This document shows positions 41,262 through 52,599 of a DNA stretch of 64,000 bases, one piece after another (positions within the stretch are counted from its first letter, which is position 1; each line of letters starts with the position of its first letter). The translations under genes and the position numbers were made by a program. A model generated the notes under the pieces. The model worked only from the letters and a program-made list of their open reading frames with translations, did no database searches and was not told the origin of the DNA. This stretch comes from Alnus glutinosa (Eukaryota > Streptophyta > Magnoliopsida > Fagales > Betulaceae): contig NC_084886.1 of the NCBI RefSeq assembly GCF_958979055.1, forward strand, positions 40,795,654-40,859,653, read 5' to 3'.

Positions 41262-44200
41262 ACTAAGAGACCCATAACTCAAACAGAAACTTGTAATTTG
41301 TGACTACTGAAGCTCAGCTATACCAAGGATGACTGCAAAAATAGATGACAAAAGGCCCAGGGTAAAAGCAAATGGTGCTGCAATCACTATTGCTTGAGCC
41401 TTCAAGTCATGAATCTACGAAACAAGAAGGCACAGGATTAGCACTGCTATGCCAATTATTACTGAACATGTAATTTAAAAATGAAAAAAAAAAATGATAA
41501 TGGTAACTGGAACCACTTCTATTCCTTCTTCCAATCTTCATATTTCATCATACATGCTGATTATGGTAAAATAGACCTTGATCATGTAAATGGATAAATT
41601 AAATATGAATAACAATCTATGTGTGTCAGGTCTCATGACAGAACATGTGCTATGCCTTAGAGTTTTGTGATAAAAGCCAACTATGTTGAGACATTAAGTT
41701 GACCTAAATTAGATTGGATAATATCCAACTCCTCCAAATGATGTGGGAGTTAACAGAAACACAAAATATTTTGTGTTTTAAGTTTCATCTTATAGCAAAA
41801 TGGCCTACCAGTAGCTGCTCAAAAAAGAAGAAATAGCATATTGTGCTAATCAAGACAAGCACCACAAAGTCCTGCCAGGCACTGCCAAAATCAAGAATTA
41901 AATTAGACATAAAAGAATTAAATGAAAAAAAAGAAAAGAAAGGGTGGATATGTGCTTAAGAAAATATTATTTTCCAAACAGAGAAATTTAAAGCTGATAT
42001 TAGTTGGCACTCTCTCTCTCTCTAAAAGCTTATGTTAAAAAGAATTAAAAAAACCAAATAAAGTAGGCTCAAAAGTGCCTAAGCTGCATTTGTAAGCCTT
42101 GACTTTGACATTAATATTACTAGCCTATAACCCGTACATTTTTTTCATTATAATTTAATTTCATAAATATTTTCTAGGAAATGTCTTGAGGAAGAATAGT
42201 AAAAATTAGGAATAATAATAATGAAAAAGAAAAAGAAAGTAAAGGCAAGAAATGTATTATCAACAAGATATTATTTGTAACAAGTAGTTTTGTTGGTTGG
42301 TTAATTGGTCACATTTTATTCATGAAATGGGTTGGATTGGTATTAGTTTGGATACAGCAAAATAATTCTATTAGATTTAATGTACTTATTAGATCTAATA
42401 AGTACCTTGTGTCAGAATTGAGAAACTCCTATCAAAGTTCACTATGAATCTTTGGGTACCTACCATGAGATTTATGAGCGAAAATCCTTAGCATGTTAGT
42501 TATGCCACTCGTCACAATTTTAGCAACCCTAAAATGCCACTTGTCATAATTTTAGCCACCCTAGGGTTTACATTCTCTTAGTTCCTGCTATTATATATTG
42601 TATTAGATGTTATATCACCTTATTGATTGTGAACGCAAACTCTGTTGAGCGCGCTCCTGTCTGGAATCCCTTTGAATAGAGGTAGGCACACGAAGCAAAG
42701 TTACCGGTAAATTCTGAACCTCTTGCCCACATACTTCACAAGTCTTGTTTCCTTTAGTGCTAAACCACTTAACTGCACATTCTTCATGTACAAGTCTGAG
42801 GTCACCTTTGCAGCTGCATTCCATTTTAAGCGTATTTCCTTCTTCACATACATCAAGACAGATCCTACACACTGCATCCTCTTCAGGGATCTCTTCATCA
42901 TTGCTTTCTACTGGAATCGAAGTTATTTCACCTGTAAATGCCAGGAAATGAACTTACAAGGCTTAAATAATTTAAACGGGACAACAATAACAGAACCAGT
43001 ATACATAAACAGGTTAAAATTATTGCCCATAAGTCTTGCTGCCATTTTTTGTTGTTTGAATATAACTCAAACAGGGACCACGCACATGGGTGGAAATTGA
43101 TACATGTTTAAAGCCTAATAGCTAAGCTTGCACACAAGTGTACATAAATCTTTTGTGGAATATACAAATTTTAATAACATGAAACAAGCAACCATGACAA
43201 ACATTTGAAGACCGAAACGAAATAGATCATATATAATCAGAGTAAAATCACCCAATGATTGACTGAAAAATGAAAGATGGCTGAATTCATACTGGCCTAT
43301 GAATCTGTGAATTGAAGAACATAAACAAGGAACCACGACAATAGAGTAAATGTTTTTCAACATACCATCACTAGGATCTGTTGGGACATGCTCATTATGG
43401 ATAGCAAACGATACAGATCTTACAATAACGATGTTTTGCCCAGGCACAGACAGGGACCTTGAAACCATAGCTTGCCCAGACTCTTTCTGCACAAATTGAC
43501 AATAACCACCTTAAACTTCAACAATTTCATAATTACATGATCTCATCAAACGGCAGTATTGACCTTAGAATTAGCAGCAGGTGCACATTCCTCAATAGTA
43601 GAGGGTGGAAAAAAGTAGGTTCAACCCCTTTGCAAAAGAAGCTCCAATTATTTTGATAGATATAGATATAGATCTAGAAGGCACTTTCATCTGGGGCACA
43701 CATCAATGGGATGGTAGTGTGGTCTTGCCATTGTTTTTAAAGATATACTCCAAATGAGACAAATGAGGCATGAATAGCAAGACAAATTCTTAACCCAAAA
43801 TTTATAACAGCACCAATGCATCATATTATATTTTATTAAATCATCAACCATTCTGTGGCCAAGTAATTGAGTATTGAAGTTCTCTATATTGATTTGCTAT
43901 CCTATAGCTCCAGACAGTGCACAAAACTTTTGATATTGAGAGCCCATCAATTAGAAAGAACTGCAAAATAACATGACAACTCACATGTGGCTTATGCCGT
44001 TCATTAAATGTCCTTGCTGAAGCAGGCATGGAAACTGACGGGGACAAGTTTGATGCGGGTGTAACAGGAAGAGAGGTACATCTTTTCCATGAAAATGCAG
44101 ACTTGAGGTTGGTCATTATAGGACTTTCAGGAGCTGTCTTGGGGTCAGAATTGAGGAGGAAGCTTCTCTCACCATCAGGTGCAGTTCCCTTAATCTTGAA

Positions 44201-45475
44201 GCTTAGACCCCGCAATATGCCTCCTGATGATGAACTACCTTTCGAGGAGCCTTGAGACGGAAGTAAACCCTTTCCACTTCGGCTATTTCCGAAACCTGCG
44301 GGTCTAGGGGGTATTTGAAGTGAAATATCTGGACGCCTCCCGTTTGGTCCTGGATCTGAAACTCCTTTCTTTATTTGGATATCAGCCTGCATTAAGCAGG
44401 TCATTTGCTCTATAAGTATCCAGAAATTTTGTCACACATACATAAATCAACATCAGTTCATATTTGGAAACAGCATTTTGATTGCAAATCCTACCAAACT
44501 GGATGCAACTATCTCACAATTTTGTATTACAGTTCCCGGTCATAGGTCATTCAAATAATCCGCTGCTTCTAGGGGCCTCTCATTCCTCTAAAAACAGTTT
44601 CATTTTTTGAGATATGCTATTTAACATTCTCCCAGCATTCCCAGATAATGTGACATGCTCCATCCACCCTTAGATCAATCTTAATTAAAAAGAAAAAAAA
44701 AATCAAGTGTGGATTAAGCATGTCACGTCAACTGAGAATGCTAAATGGCATTTCTCTTCATTTTTTCATGTTGTCTTGCAATATACCAACAACGGAGAGA
44801 AATAATTCCGACCAAAAAAAAAAAAAAAAAAAATCCACTCACAATTGAAGTAATAAAAGGCCACATCTTAGGTAACTTCATATTTTAAATTAGAGCGCTG
44901 TTATACCCAATGAGTGAGAACAAAGGGAAAATGTTTAAAACTACTTTCCAAAATTTACAAAGTTCTACATATAAGAACTTTCAAGTGCTGCAGGAACAAC
45001 ATATGTGGGGTTTCCAGAACCAAATCCAAGATTACTGTTTCAAATACCAGAATACGCCTTGAACGGCTATTCATATTCTTTAATTAGGATCATTAATCCA
45101 CTGGAAAACTTTCTATCTCAAACCAACAAAAAAATGCTAAAAACTCACACACTTGGTACTCAAGGCAGTTCCTTAAAATCCACCAACTATAAAAACCGTT
45201 CAACCCCAAAAACTCGTAGAAGCTCAGTGTCGCTCTAGCAATGCTCCTTACACTGAACAAATGTCCTAACCGCCCACTTTAGCATTAATTAATTAATTAA
45301 CTAATTAAAGAACATAAAAACGGAAACTGAAAAAGCCAATCTCTGAATAAATCACACATGCACACCATATGCATAGAACATAGTCATTTACAAAGATATA
45401 TAAAGACAAAGAGGTAACCTGAGCCTGAGGAGATTTTTCTGCAAGTCCACTGGAGATTCCTTGAGTTGCTTGCAT
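37428..45475 (-). CDS. Membrane RING-CH (RINGv, MARCH-like) E3 ubiquitin ligase
   Basis: Eight exons on the minus strand: 45475-45419, 44386-43985, 43486-43366, 42931-42619, 41881-41809, 41414-41324, 41192-41113 and 37559-37428. Phases agree throughout and the sum is 1269 nt (422 aa). The N-terminal half is Ser/Pro-rich and probably disordered ([37 protein letters not shown]). The RING-CH domain (C4HC3) spans C215-C261: CRIC, ECSC, HEEC, CEVC. Four hydrophobic spans follow, one per exon 5-8 (such as [15 protein letters not shown] and [17 protein letters not shown]). The C-terminus is [17 protein letters not shown]. Family members transfer ubiquitin to membrane cargo; the substrate is unknown here. 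Intron 7 is 3553 bp and holds an LTR element in the opposite orientation. Confidence 0.92.
38193..38827 (+). repeat. 5' LTR (635 bp) with an extra 143-bp tandem unit
   Basis: The last 143 bp of the LTR (gtagttgctttgg ... gaccRtaaca) occur twice in tandem, at 38544-38686 and 38687-38827 plus the next bases. The 3' LTR has the unit once. The 635 minus 492 bp length difference equals one unit exactly. A TATA-like cctataaata lies at about 38481. A gttacgg/ccgtaac hairpin sits at the LTR end. Confidence 0.9.
38831..38844 (+). other. Primer-binding site (initiator tRNA-Met)
   Basis: tggtatcagagcca, 3 nt after the 5' LTR, complements the 3' end of plant initiator tRNA-Met. Confidence 0.9.
38857..39498 (+). 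CDS. Hypothetical protein of the LTR element (coiled-coil plus Pro-rich)
   Basis: 213 codons from an ATG 30 nt after the LTR. Residues 1 to about 50 ([20 protein letters not shown] and on to [15 protein letters not shown]) look like an amphipathic coiled coil. The remainder is very rich in Pro, Thr, Ser, Lys and Gln ([23 protein letters not shown]). I see no CCHC zinc knuckle or capsid motif. It could be a diverged gag-like nucleic-acid-binding protein or a chance frame. An upstream in-frame ATG at 38752 lies within the LTR and is less likely. Confidence 0.35.
   Translation: MVQRLKHEKELEARAERIQKNVKALADGMERMVKRMEEFMAACDIKLQPSHAEDPSCPEVIRIEEQPTKETLPSPLENLPELQPTKETPTPPPSKDPETITVQKKDQPPPSPQTPPPNNPSAQTLSLPKIPAKAQKNDTFWPTPEAQPPPSPPKILPSSPTNKSIHHPQCQSPKPQCPATLSTSSSTPRHPYLKTTHCQPQTKRIKPKKPPPR
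40454..40945 (+). repeat. 3' LTR (492 bp)
   Basis: Single-unit form of the LTR, matching 38193-38827 apart from the missing 143-bp unit and scattered substitutions (such as tgtttcgtacttaggg for tgttacgtacctaggg). Confidence 0.9.
41214..41258. repeat. Poly-A tract (about 45 nt) beside exon 7 of the RING-CH gene
   Basis: Uninterrupted A run just upstream (in gene sense) of the exon 7 acceptor. As poly-T in the transcript it would strengthen the polypyrimidine tract. Confidence 0.85.
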
Positions 45476-45599
45476 TGTTATCAAACCCCGAAGAACTTGA
45501 AACGGATCAGCAACTTGGAAATGGGAACAGTTAGTTATATCTTAGGAGGAAAAAGGAAAAGGGAAAGGCTTGCCGAGTTTCTTAAAAGGATTTAATTAT

Positions 45600-47560
45600 T
45601 TAATTGTTTTTTAGTTATTATTTTAGTATTTTAGTAATGGGTGAGAAAAACAGAGGCGTCTGCAAAGGGGACGATGGTTCTGTCGGGGTCAGCTTGGAAG
45701 ATGACGAGAAGCTTTGTCTGAACGCCAACACCAACTTATCGTCTCTTTGCCGCATTGTGCCCACCCCCTGTTGTCACGTATTCTTTTTTCTGGTTTTTTT
45801 TTTTCACTTCTCTACTCGCTCTCTATACCTGACACGTGTCCACATGTAGCTTCACTTTTTCTTTTTCTTTTTTCTTTTTTTCGCAAAAAAAGCATTCTTG
45901 GCTTCTTTTTTACACCAGGGCGTGCAGTAGTCTTCCTCAAAATGCTCAAAAAGATGAGTTATTTAAATCCTTTGAAGAGCGTTGGTGTTGGGTTTTAACG
46001 GACAAGGAAAATGATTTTTACACCTTTTATTTATTTATTTATTTATTATTTTAAAAAGAAAGTAAAATGTTTATTACTCTCCCAACAATATATACAAATC
46101 CCCACTAAAGGTGTATATAAAACAACACCCTCAAGGGTGTGAACCCGAAACTGAGCAAATTAACTCAGACAATATATAAACAAAACAAGAAAACACCCAA
46201 ACAAAGCTACAAACAAAGAAGACACCCTACCAACAAGTCAGCCACCAAAACGACTGGACGCCACCGAACCACAGTGAAAGGGAGCAGAGCGTGGCCCTCA
46301 CTCTTACACCTTAAGAGCGTGTGCATGTATCACTCTCATGATTTTCACTCATGGGTTTTATTGTGCATGTATTACTCATCAACGGACAATACTACTTTAC
46401 GTTTTATGGTTAAAAGAACGGCTAATATAAAGTTAATATTAGCATTTTTCAAAAAGAAATTAATAATATAAAATTAAGTACATTGTTATTGTTAAATCTA
46501 TAAATTTTAAATTTGACGAGAAACTAAATATTATTTATTTCATTTGAAATGAATGAAATCTTATTTCAATTTTAACAGCCTTATATAAATGCTAATCAAA
46601 AGTTATTTTGGCTAGTATATAGCAAAAAGGGCAAAAATAGCCCCATTTTTAGCTATCTAGTTTTGCTAAAAAAAAATAAAAAATGTCTAGCTGAAGTGAA
46701 GCTGAGCACTGTATCTCAATAATGCATAAATAAATTTTAAAAAAAAATAATCTGATACTCTTTTTACCCTTTTTTTTTTTTTTGGAAGGAGAATCTCTTT
46801 TTACTTGGAGAATAGTGAAAGTGAATAAAGAAAGAATATTTTAAATGTAATAGTAAAAGTGGGTTGATAATGATTTTTTTTTCAAAAAGAAAAAAAGTGA
46901 TTTTTTTAACTAAAATTTAATGAATTGAATGTTAATGCTCTTATAAAAAAAGAAAAAAATTGTGCAAATGAGCTGATACTTGATCTAATTAAACACCAAA
47001 TGGTGCAATCTTGAAAGAAATGCTATATATTCTCATACTTTTAAATATAAAAATATATATTTTTTAACGTGACAGTAAAAATTAATATTAAATTTTATAT
47101 ATAATAGTAATATTCATTGCAATATTAAAAAATATGGTTTTATGTTTTTAATTTAGATTATATATAGCCTTTTTGAGCAGTCTTGCGACTGGCGAGTGGG
47201 TGTTTTATGGTGTACTCGAGAGAGTAGAGGAAGCATCTAACTTTAACATTTAGGTAGGCCCCTGCATTAAGTGGTTTTATCATTTCATTAACCAAAACAC
47301 GTTCAGGTAGATAATTAGGAAAGCGATATTACCAAAGATGAAGAAGCTCAAATCCGACACCCAACTGGTTTTGGGACCGCTGCTAGAATAGTCAAGGGCA
47401 TGTGTTTGCCGTCCGGACGACTATAATTTTTTAATAGCATTGATTTTGTTAGTACAGTTTTCGATCAGTGACGTGTACGTCAACAAACGAGTAGTCTTCT
47501 GGGGATGGATTGGAGTGTCTGAAGAAGGTAGCTAGTTCTCGTGGGAAAGAATCTGCTAAA
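45600..47560. other. Intergenic DNA upstream of the RING-CH gene, no gene seen
   Basis: Contains T-rich runs (45780-45890), (TTTA)n at about 46029-46050 and AT-rich DNA to 47200. Open frames here lack homology and coding signs. The first 300 bp probably include the RING-CH promoter. Confidence 0.5.
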
Positions 47561-47680
47561 CAATAGAGGCTTGCCGAGGATTGGCCAACGACATTTCCTC
47601 TTATGATAAAGTTAGCGAGAATTTTGTGAGAAAAGAGAATAAATGCTATCAGAGAAGTTAAGCGTTACTAAATTTATGAC
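47560..47680. repeat. LTR-like fragment related to 23640-23760
   Basis: aggcttgccgaggattggccaacgac.tttcctct.at..taaagttag continues in parallel with the 23640 region through a gagaataaatg/gagagtaaatg phrase. Extent and class are uncertain. Confidence 0.4.
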
Positions 47681-48184
47681 TTTTATTTATAATGCCTCTC
47701 TTTTATGAACTTGTACGTGTGGGCTTCCCAAATCTTCAGTCTACTAGTGCATTGGCGTGAATGAATAGTGGTAAGATGTGACACGATTGACAGTCATTTA
47801 TAGTATTCTAACATTTTGGCATGATGAGCCAACCTATGGAGCAACGTGTGACAATACTGCTGTCCATCCTGTGTTCTCACTTGATTTGACAATTTAATCT
47901 CATGTTTAATAAATGTTCAAAGATTCTAATAAATGCGGGGATCTCCCACCTCAAACAGTTCGTGGTTGTTTGCCGGGTGTGCTCGGCATAACCGTGGGGT
48001 TCCGAACACCAAGCACATTCATTTTCCTCCGAAGAGGTGCTTCTTTGTCTGAACAAGAACTGCATTATTCTAAGAAGGTCATGACTAATGGGCCGGCCCA
48101 ACTTACTGAGCCTGATTAGGCTGGGCCACTCCGAAGACCCGTCTACTATTGAGGAAGGATAATTACCCAAAAAATTTCATAATG

Positions 48185-48578
48185 GCCGAAGTGTGAGTGG
48201 TTCTTTATGCAGTTATATTTATTAAGGAAATGAGGATGTTTGACATTATTCTTGAAGGCGATGTTCTACATATTGTCAACACGCTCAATTCAGATAACTA
48301 GATTCTTAATAGATTTGAGCATTTCATCAAGTGTTTAAGATCTGAGTTATGCTCTCTGAGATCCTCTCAAGTTGTTTATGTACAGAAAGAGACAAATTCA
48401 ACGATTCATTGTTTAGCTAAAGTGGCTGTAACTCATATTATAGGTTTAATATAGTTGAAAGAAATTACACCTATCATTCATGACATTGTTAATAAAGAAT
48501 GTATTCTTCTCATTGTTGACCTTTATTACTCTCTTTTATCAATAAGATTCAAAGTGGTTTAAAAAAAAAAAAAAAAAA
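48185..48578 (+). mobile_element. 5'-truncated LINE 3' end (RNase H-like domain)
   Basis: Translation gives MRMFDIILEGDVLHIVNTLN, a stop, then FEHFIKCLRSELCSL, VVYVQKETNSTIHCLAKVAV, matching the terminal RNase H-like domain of plant L1 ORF2. A short 3'UTR follows (tttatcaataagattcaaagtggtt), then a poly-A tail at 48561-48578. Dead copy. Confidence 0.6.
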
Positions 48579-48652
48579 TCGACACTAAAGTAAATCTGGA
48601 CGACAACAGATGTACAAAACAAACAAAATATGTTTTTGCCAAACTGCTATTA

Positions 48653-48968
48653 GGGTGCGTTTGGGATTGCGATTTCATAAACAATAAGTGCGATTTTAAA
48701 CCAAATCGCAGAACATAGATCATTTGGGAACTGCGTTTTTAAAAATTGCGATTTGAAAACGCAGAAAATCTGCTTTTTCAAATCGCAGATAAGATGATGC
48801 TTTTTTGAAAACGCAGAATTTTAAAAAGTAAATTCGCGATTTTAAAGACTAAACTGTGATTTTGCCAAACGCTTAACTGCGTTTTTAAAAATCACTTTTT
48901 TCAAATCGCACATTTTAAAATCGTTATTTTAAATCGTACTTTTTGAAATCGCAAACCCAAATGGACCC
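48653..48968. mobile_element. Tourist-like MITE, copy B
   Basis: Starts gggtgcgtttgggattgcgatttc and ends gaaatcgcaaacccaaatggaccc, about 25-bp terminal inverted repeats. It is closely related to 1921-2245. The left flank is TTA, while the right flank (tca) has diverged. Confidence 0.75.
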
Positions 48969-48999
48969 TCACTAAGGACGCGTTGAACTTCATTTTGTT

Positions 49000-50072
49000 A
49001 ATTAATTAATGCCCCGATATTACATAAGGTAGAGTTTAATAATAATAAAAAAAAAGCTTGGTCGGATTCAGTCTTTTGTATTATACAAACCGAAAGATTA
49101 CAACAGAATTCATTTCTTTAGGAGGAAAGCAAGAGGAGACTGCATAGTTCAGTCACGCGCGACGGCACCGACTTAATCGGAATGGGCATGGTCATGACAA
49201 GCGGCGGCGACAGAGCAAAGGACAAACTCGAAGCTAATGAATAACTTAGGGTACAAACAAAAACGCATCGTTTTGGGTGCTTTGCTGTTAATTTTTTCAA
49301 AATTACAATGATGATGTGTCATACTGACATGGCAAGTCAGAGTATTCATATGATGAGTAGACATGTTGATTGTGTTATTGTGACACGTGTTGGCTTTTAA
49401 TTGCTATTACATGGCATGAACATTAAAAAGTTAACGAAACTTTGACCGAATGTTCAATTTGTTAAAGATTGAAATCGTAAGGAGTAAATTGATAAAATTT
49501 AGATCTTTGAGGGTGGTTTGATTTAGAGTAATACTTTAAGAATCTTTGAGGTATTTTTTCTAAAATTTAATTGCACATTATTTTAATTAACAAAATGCGT
49601 AAACAACTTATCACACTTTTTTCTTGAAAATGAGAAATTGTTAAATTTCAGTTAAATTTGTGGAGCATGCTCATGTATAGCACGTCATGTTGGTGTGGAA
49701 TAAGAAGTCTTCTTATCTTAATGCATTATATTTAATTCATTTAATTTTTTTTTTAGGAAATCTATTAGTTTTAATTAAAAAAAAAAATGAAAATGTATGG
49801 GTATTTATGAAGTCTATGTGGTACACAATTAATCATATATTAAAATTTAATGAAGTTTTTATTTAAAAAATAAAATCAAGTGTGCATAACAAACCTTTAG
49901 GAGAAAACTAGAATAATAATTAACAGAAAATTAAAAACAAAAGAATTGGGTAGGAGAAAATAAAAAATAAGGATTTTCTTCATTTTCTAAAGTCTTAAAA
50001 CTTAAATTATTATTTTTAGATCAAATGATTTAGATCTTATTAATTCAATGTATAATTAAGGAAGATAAAATG

Positions 50073-50109
<37 letters not shown>

Positions 50110-50500
50110 AAAGACTGTAAATATTAAGATGTTAAAATCTAAACCATTATATTTTCAATAATAGTTATGATTTTATTTTTACCCATTTATGCAGAAAATC
50201 CAAGAGATCCTAATCTCGTAAATAACGCAAAACTTTCTAAAAACGACTCCTAAACACACCCTACTTTCTGTCTCAAAACGACTTGTAGTACACATGGCGC
50301 CTGCCACAAACTAAAAATCCACAAGCGGTCTGCCTAAAATTCGACCTGCGGTCACTCCCTCCTCTCCATTGGCACCCCGACTCGCTCACGATTTGCTCCA
50401 ACAGGTTTTTTCTTTTCTTTTCTTTTCTTTTTAGATTTTCTCGATAACCCAGAAGAATATTACTGAGCTAGTTCTGAGTTTCAAATTTTATTTTATTTTT
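49000..50500. other. Intergenic DNA, no gene seen until 50531
   Basis: AT-rich, with a poly-A tract at about 50071-50107 and a (ttttc)n block at 50409-50430 just upstream of the small gene, probably in its leader. Confidence 0.5.
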
Positions 50501-50530
50501 TTCTTTCAAAAATTATGATTATAGTGAGAA

Positions 50531-52341
50531 ATGAAGTTTCTGGATTGGTACTTGAAGATTGCGGTAGTTTCAGCTTTTGTTGGAGCTTCCATGGAGATGT
50601 TTATGATCAAAACCAACTTCTGTGTGAGAACCCTCCTTTTGGGTTTTATCCCTGATTCACAATCTTACCCTTTTGTTTTCCTTTTCCTCTGAACATGATT
50701 GAATGATTTTAACTGGAATTATAGATTATGAACAAGTTATTGGGCCACTGCATCTTTCTTTTAACATTTTAAAAGCACTATGATTTTGTTTCTATTGCCT
50801 TGGCTACCGATTTTGGGTAAAAGAAAAGAAAAATACGAAAGGTGATTTACCTAAGCTTGTTGTTAACGGGTGCGTCTGCAGATGTATAGAATTATCAAGG
50901 TGTTCCCCCCCTCCGAGAAGAAAATTTTGTTTGAATTGTTATTGTGTGATACTGGGCTGCAATGAATATTCTTATACACTTTGTTACGGAAGTAATGTGG
51001 AGATAAGGTAGAAATTGTATTACAGTAGAATTCAATTAAATAGACATTATATTTTATTTTAGATTATTAGATTTATGAGAAATGTTTGGTTTCCATCTTT
51101 TGCCCATTTCTTGTCCATCTCCATACAAGAACTTGACAAATTTACTATTGAATATGTGAGACCACATGGAACCAACATGTGGTTCCATAGATTCAATGAT
51201 AAATTTACAAAAGAGATGGGTAAAAGATGGACAAGAGGTGTATGTATATCATCTCTTTAAATTAATAGATACTGTTAGGAGTCAACAAGGAGTATGATCT
51301 CCATTTGTTAGTGTTAGAGTCTAGTTATCATTCTAGTTTTTCCAGTTTAATTGTTATTCTTCTACTTGTACCTCTATTTAAACCACAATCAATTAATAAG
51401 AGAGTATGTAGAAAATTATCCTCAAACCTTGTATTTGTCAAAAGGTCTTGGTTCCCTCTAAGAACTTAACAAATTATCTCATTACGTGTTTAAGAAATTA
51501 TGTACGTAACACACTTACTCTGCTTGATAAAGTAAATTTGCTTTATTTTCCAATTATGTATGTATTGGTTTACATCCAAATACATTCTTATATCCAATCT
51601 TGAAGTAATCTGATTTTGGGGAGAGAAAAGTAATGAAAGAATTTCTGGCTATTGACTCTTTGGACAAGGATTGTAGAGTAAAAAATGAAAGGGTTAGAAG
51701 CAATTTAATTGTTTCAGCTCATAATTTATCGATCATTTATTAGTGATGATACTTGTATGGGATTAGATCAGTGGGCATAAACCAACGGATCACACTTCCT
51801 GTGCAACACCATGTTGGCACCAGTGCAGATTGCCTGTTTCACTAATTAAAAGTTTGAGATTTCAGAATCAGATTTTGAAAAATTTCCAACCTTAAAGATT
51901 TGAATGGTCATTAGTTCTGGAACTTAAGTCAGATGGCCTCACTGGCTGTAGTGAAAGAAACTAGATAAGGCATTAACTGTCATATTTTTTGTTGGAGTTT
52001 GGATGATGGGCTTCTGGTTTCGTACTCGTGACAAAGGTTGATCTTTACCTGTGGCAAAAATTTTCCATCTGTCCGACTGCATCCTTTTCAGAAACTTTAG
52101 CTATTTTAGCGATATAATCCTTCCATGACCCTTTTGTGAAGAGCACTTGTTGCATTCAGTCCATTGATTCTTGTTCTAACAATTATTGTTTTTGCTCTTG
52201 TTCTGTTATTCTGCAGATGACAAAGTGACTGTCCTGGAGACAGAGAAGCGGGCTTGGGAGAGTTCCCCAGAAGCTCAGGCAATCAGGGAAGCTCTCAATC
52301 CTTGGAGAAAAAATGATGCACAAGCAAGAAAAAACTCCTAG
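50531..52341 (+). CDS. 71-aa conserved single-pass membrane microprotein
   Basis: Two exons, 50531-50621 and 52217-52341, joined by a phase-1 GT-AG intron of 1595 bp. The codon TAT spans the junction, giving KTNF-YDKVTVLE. The protein starts MKFLDWYLKIAVVSAFVGAS, with one hydrophobic span at about residues 9-27. A soluble, charged C-terminal part follows (LETEKRAWESSPEAQAIREA, LNPWRKNDAQ). I recognise a small protein conserved in plants with this layout and no settled function. Size and one N-terminal span would fit a mitochondrial inner-membrane subunit or assembly factor, but that is speculation. The intron contains a MITE at about 51083-51240. Confidence 0.75.
51083..51240. mobile_element. 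Fold-back MITE in the intron of the 71-aa gene
   Basis: ccatcttttgcccatttcttgtccat at the left faces atgggtaaaagatggacaag at the right. Inner arms ttgacaaatttactattgaat and attcaatgataaatttac flank a ccacatggaaccaacatgtgg core, itself a palindrome. Same family as 14871-15225. Confidence 0.7.
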
Positions 52342-52599
52342 TTTAATGTTTTCGCAGTTTGCTTTCCTTATGGTTTATTTCATTAATGGTTTAATGGCAT
52401 GTTGGCATGTAAAATCTGGTTTAGAGGGCAATGCGTCTGTTCACAACATCGAACTCACTTGTCTGTCTGAGACAGTCATCTATGGCTACAAAATTTGTTG
52501 CTTGCTCCAATTTCAAGAGCACGTTACAGCTAATAAATGCTTTGCTACATTTTCTTTTCCAATAAAGGTATACAAGAAATCAATTACATAAGTCTAGCA

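Noticed and set aside
44028..44255. 75-codon plus-strand frame
   Set aside because: It is the antisense shadow of RING-CH exon 2.
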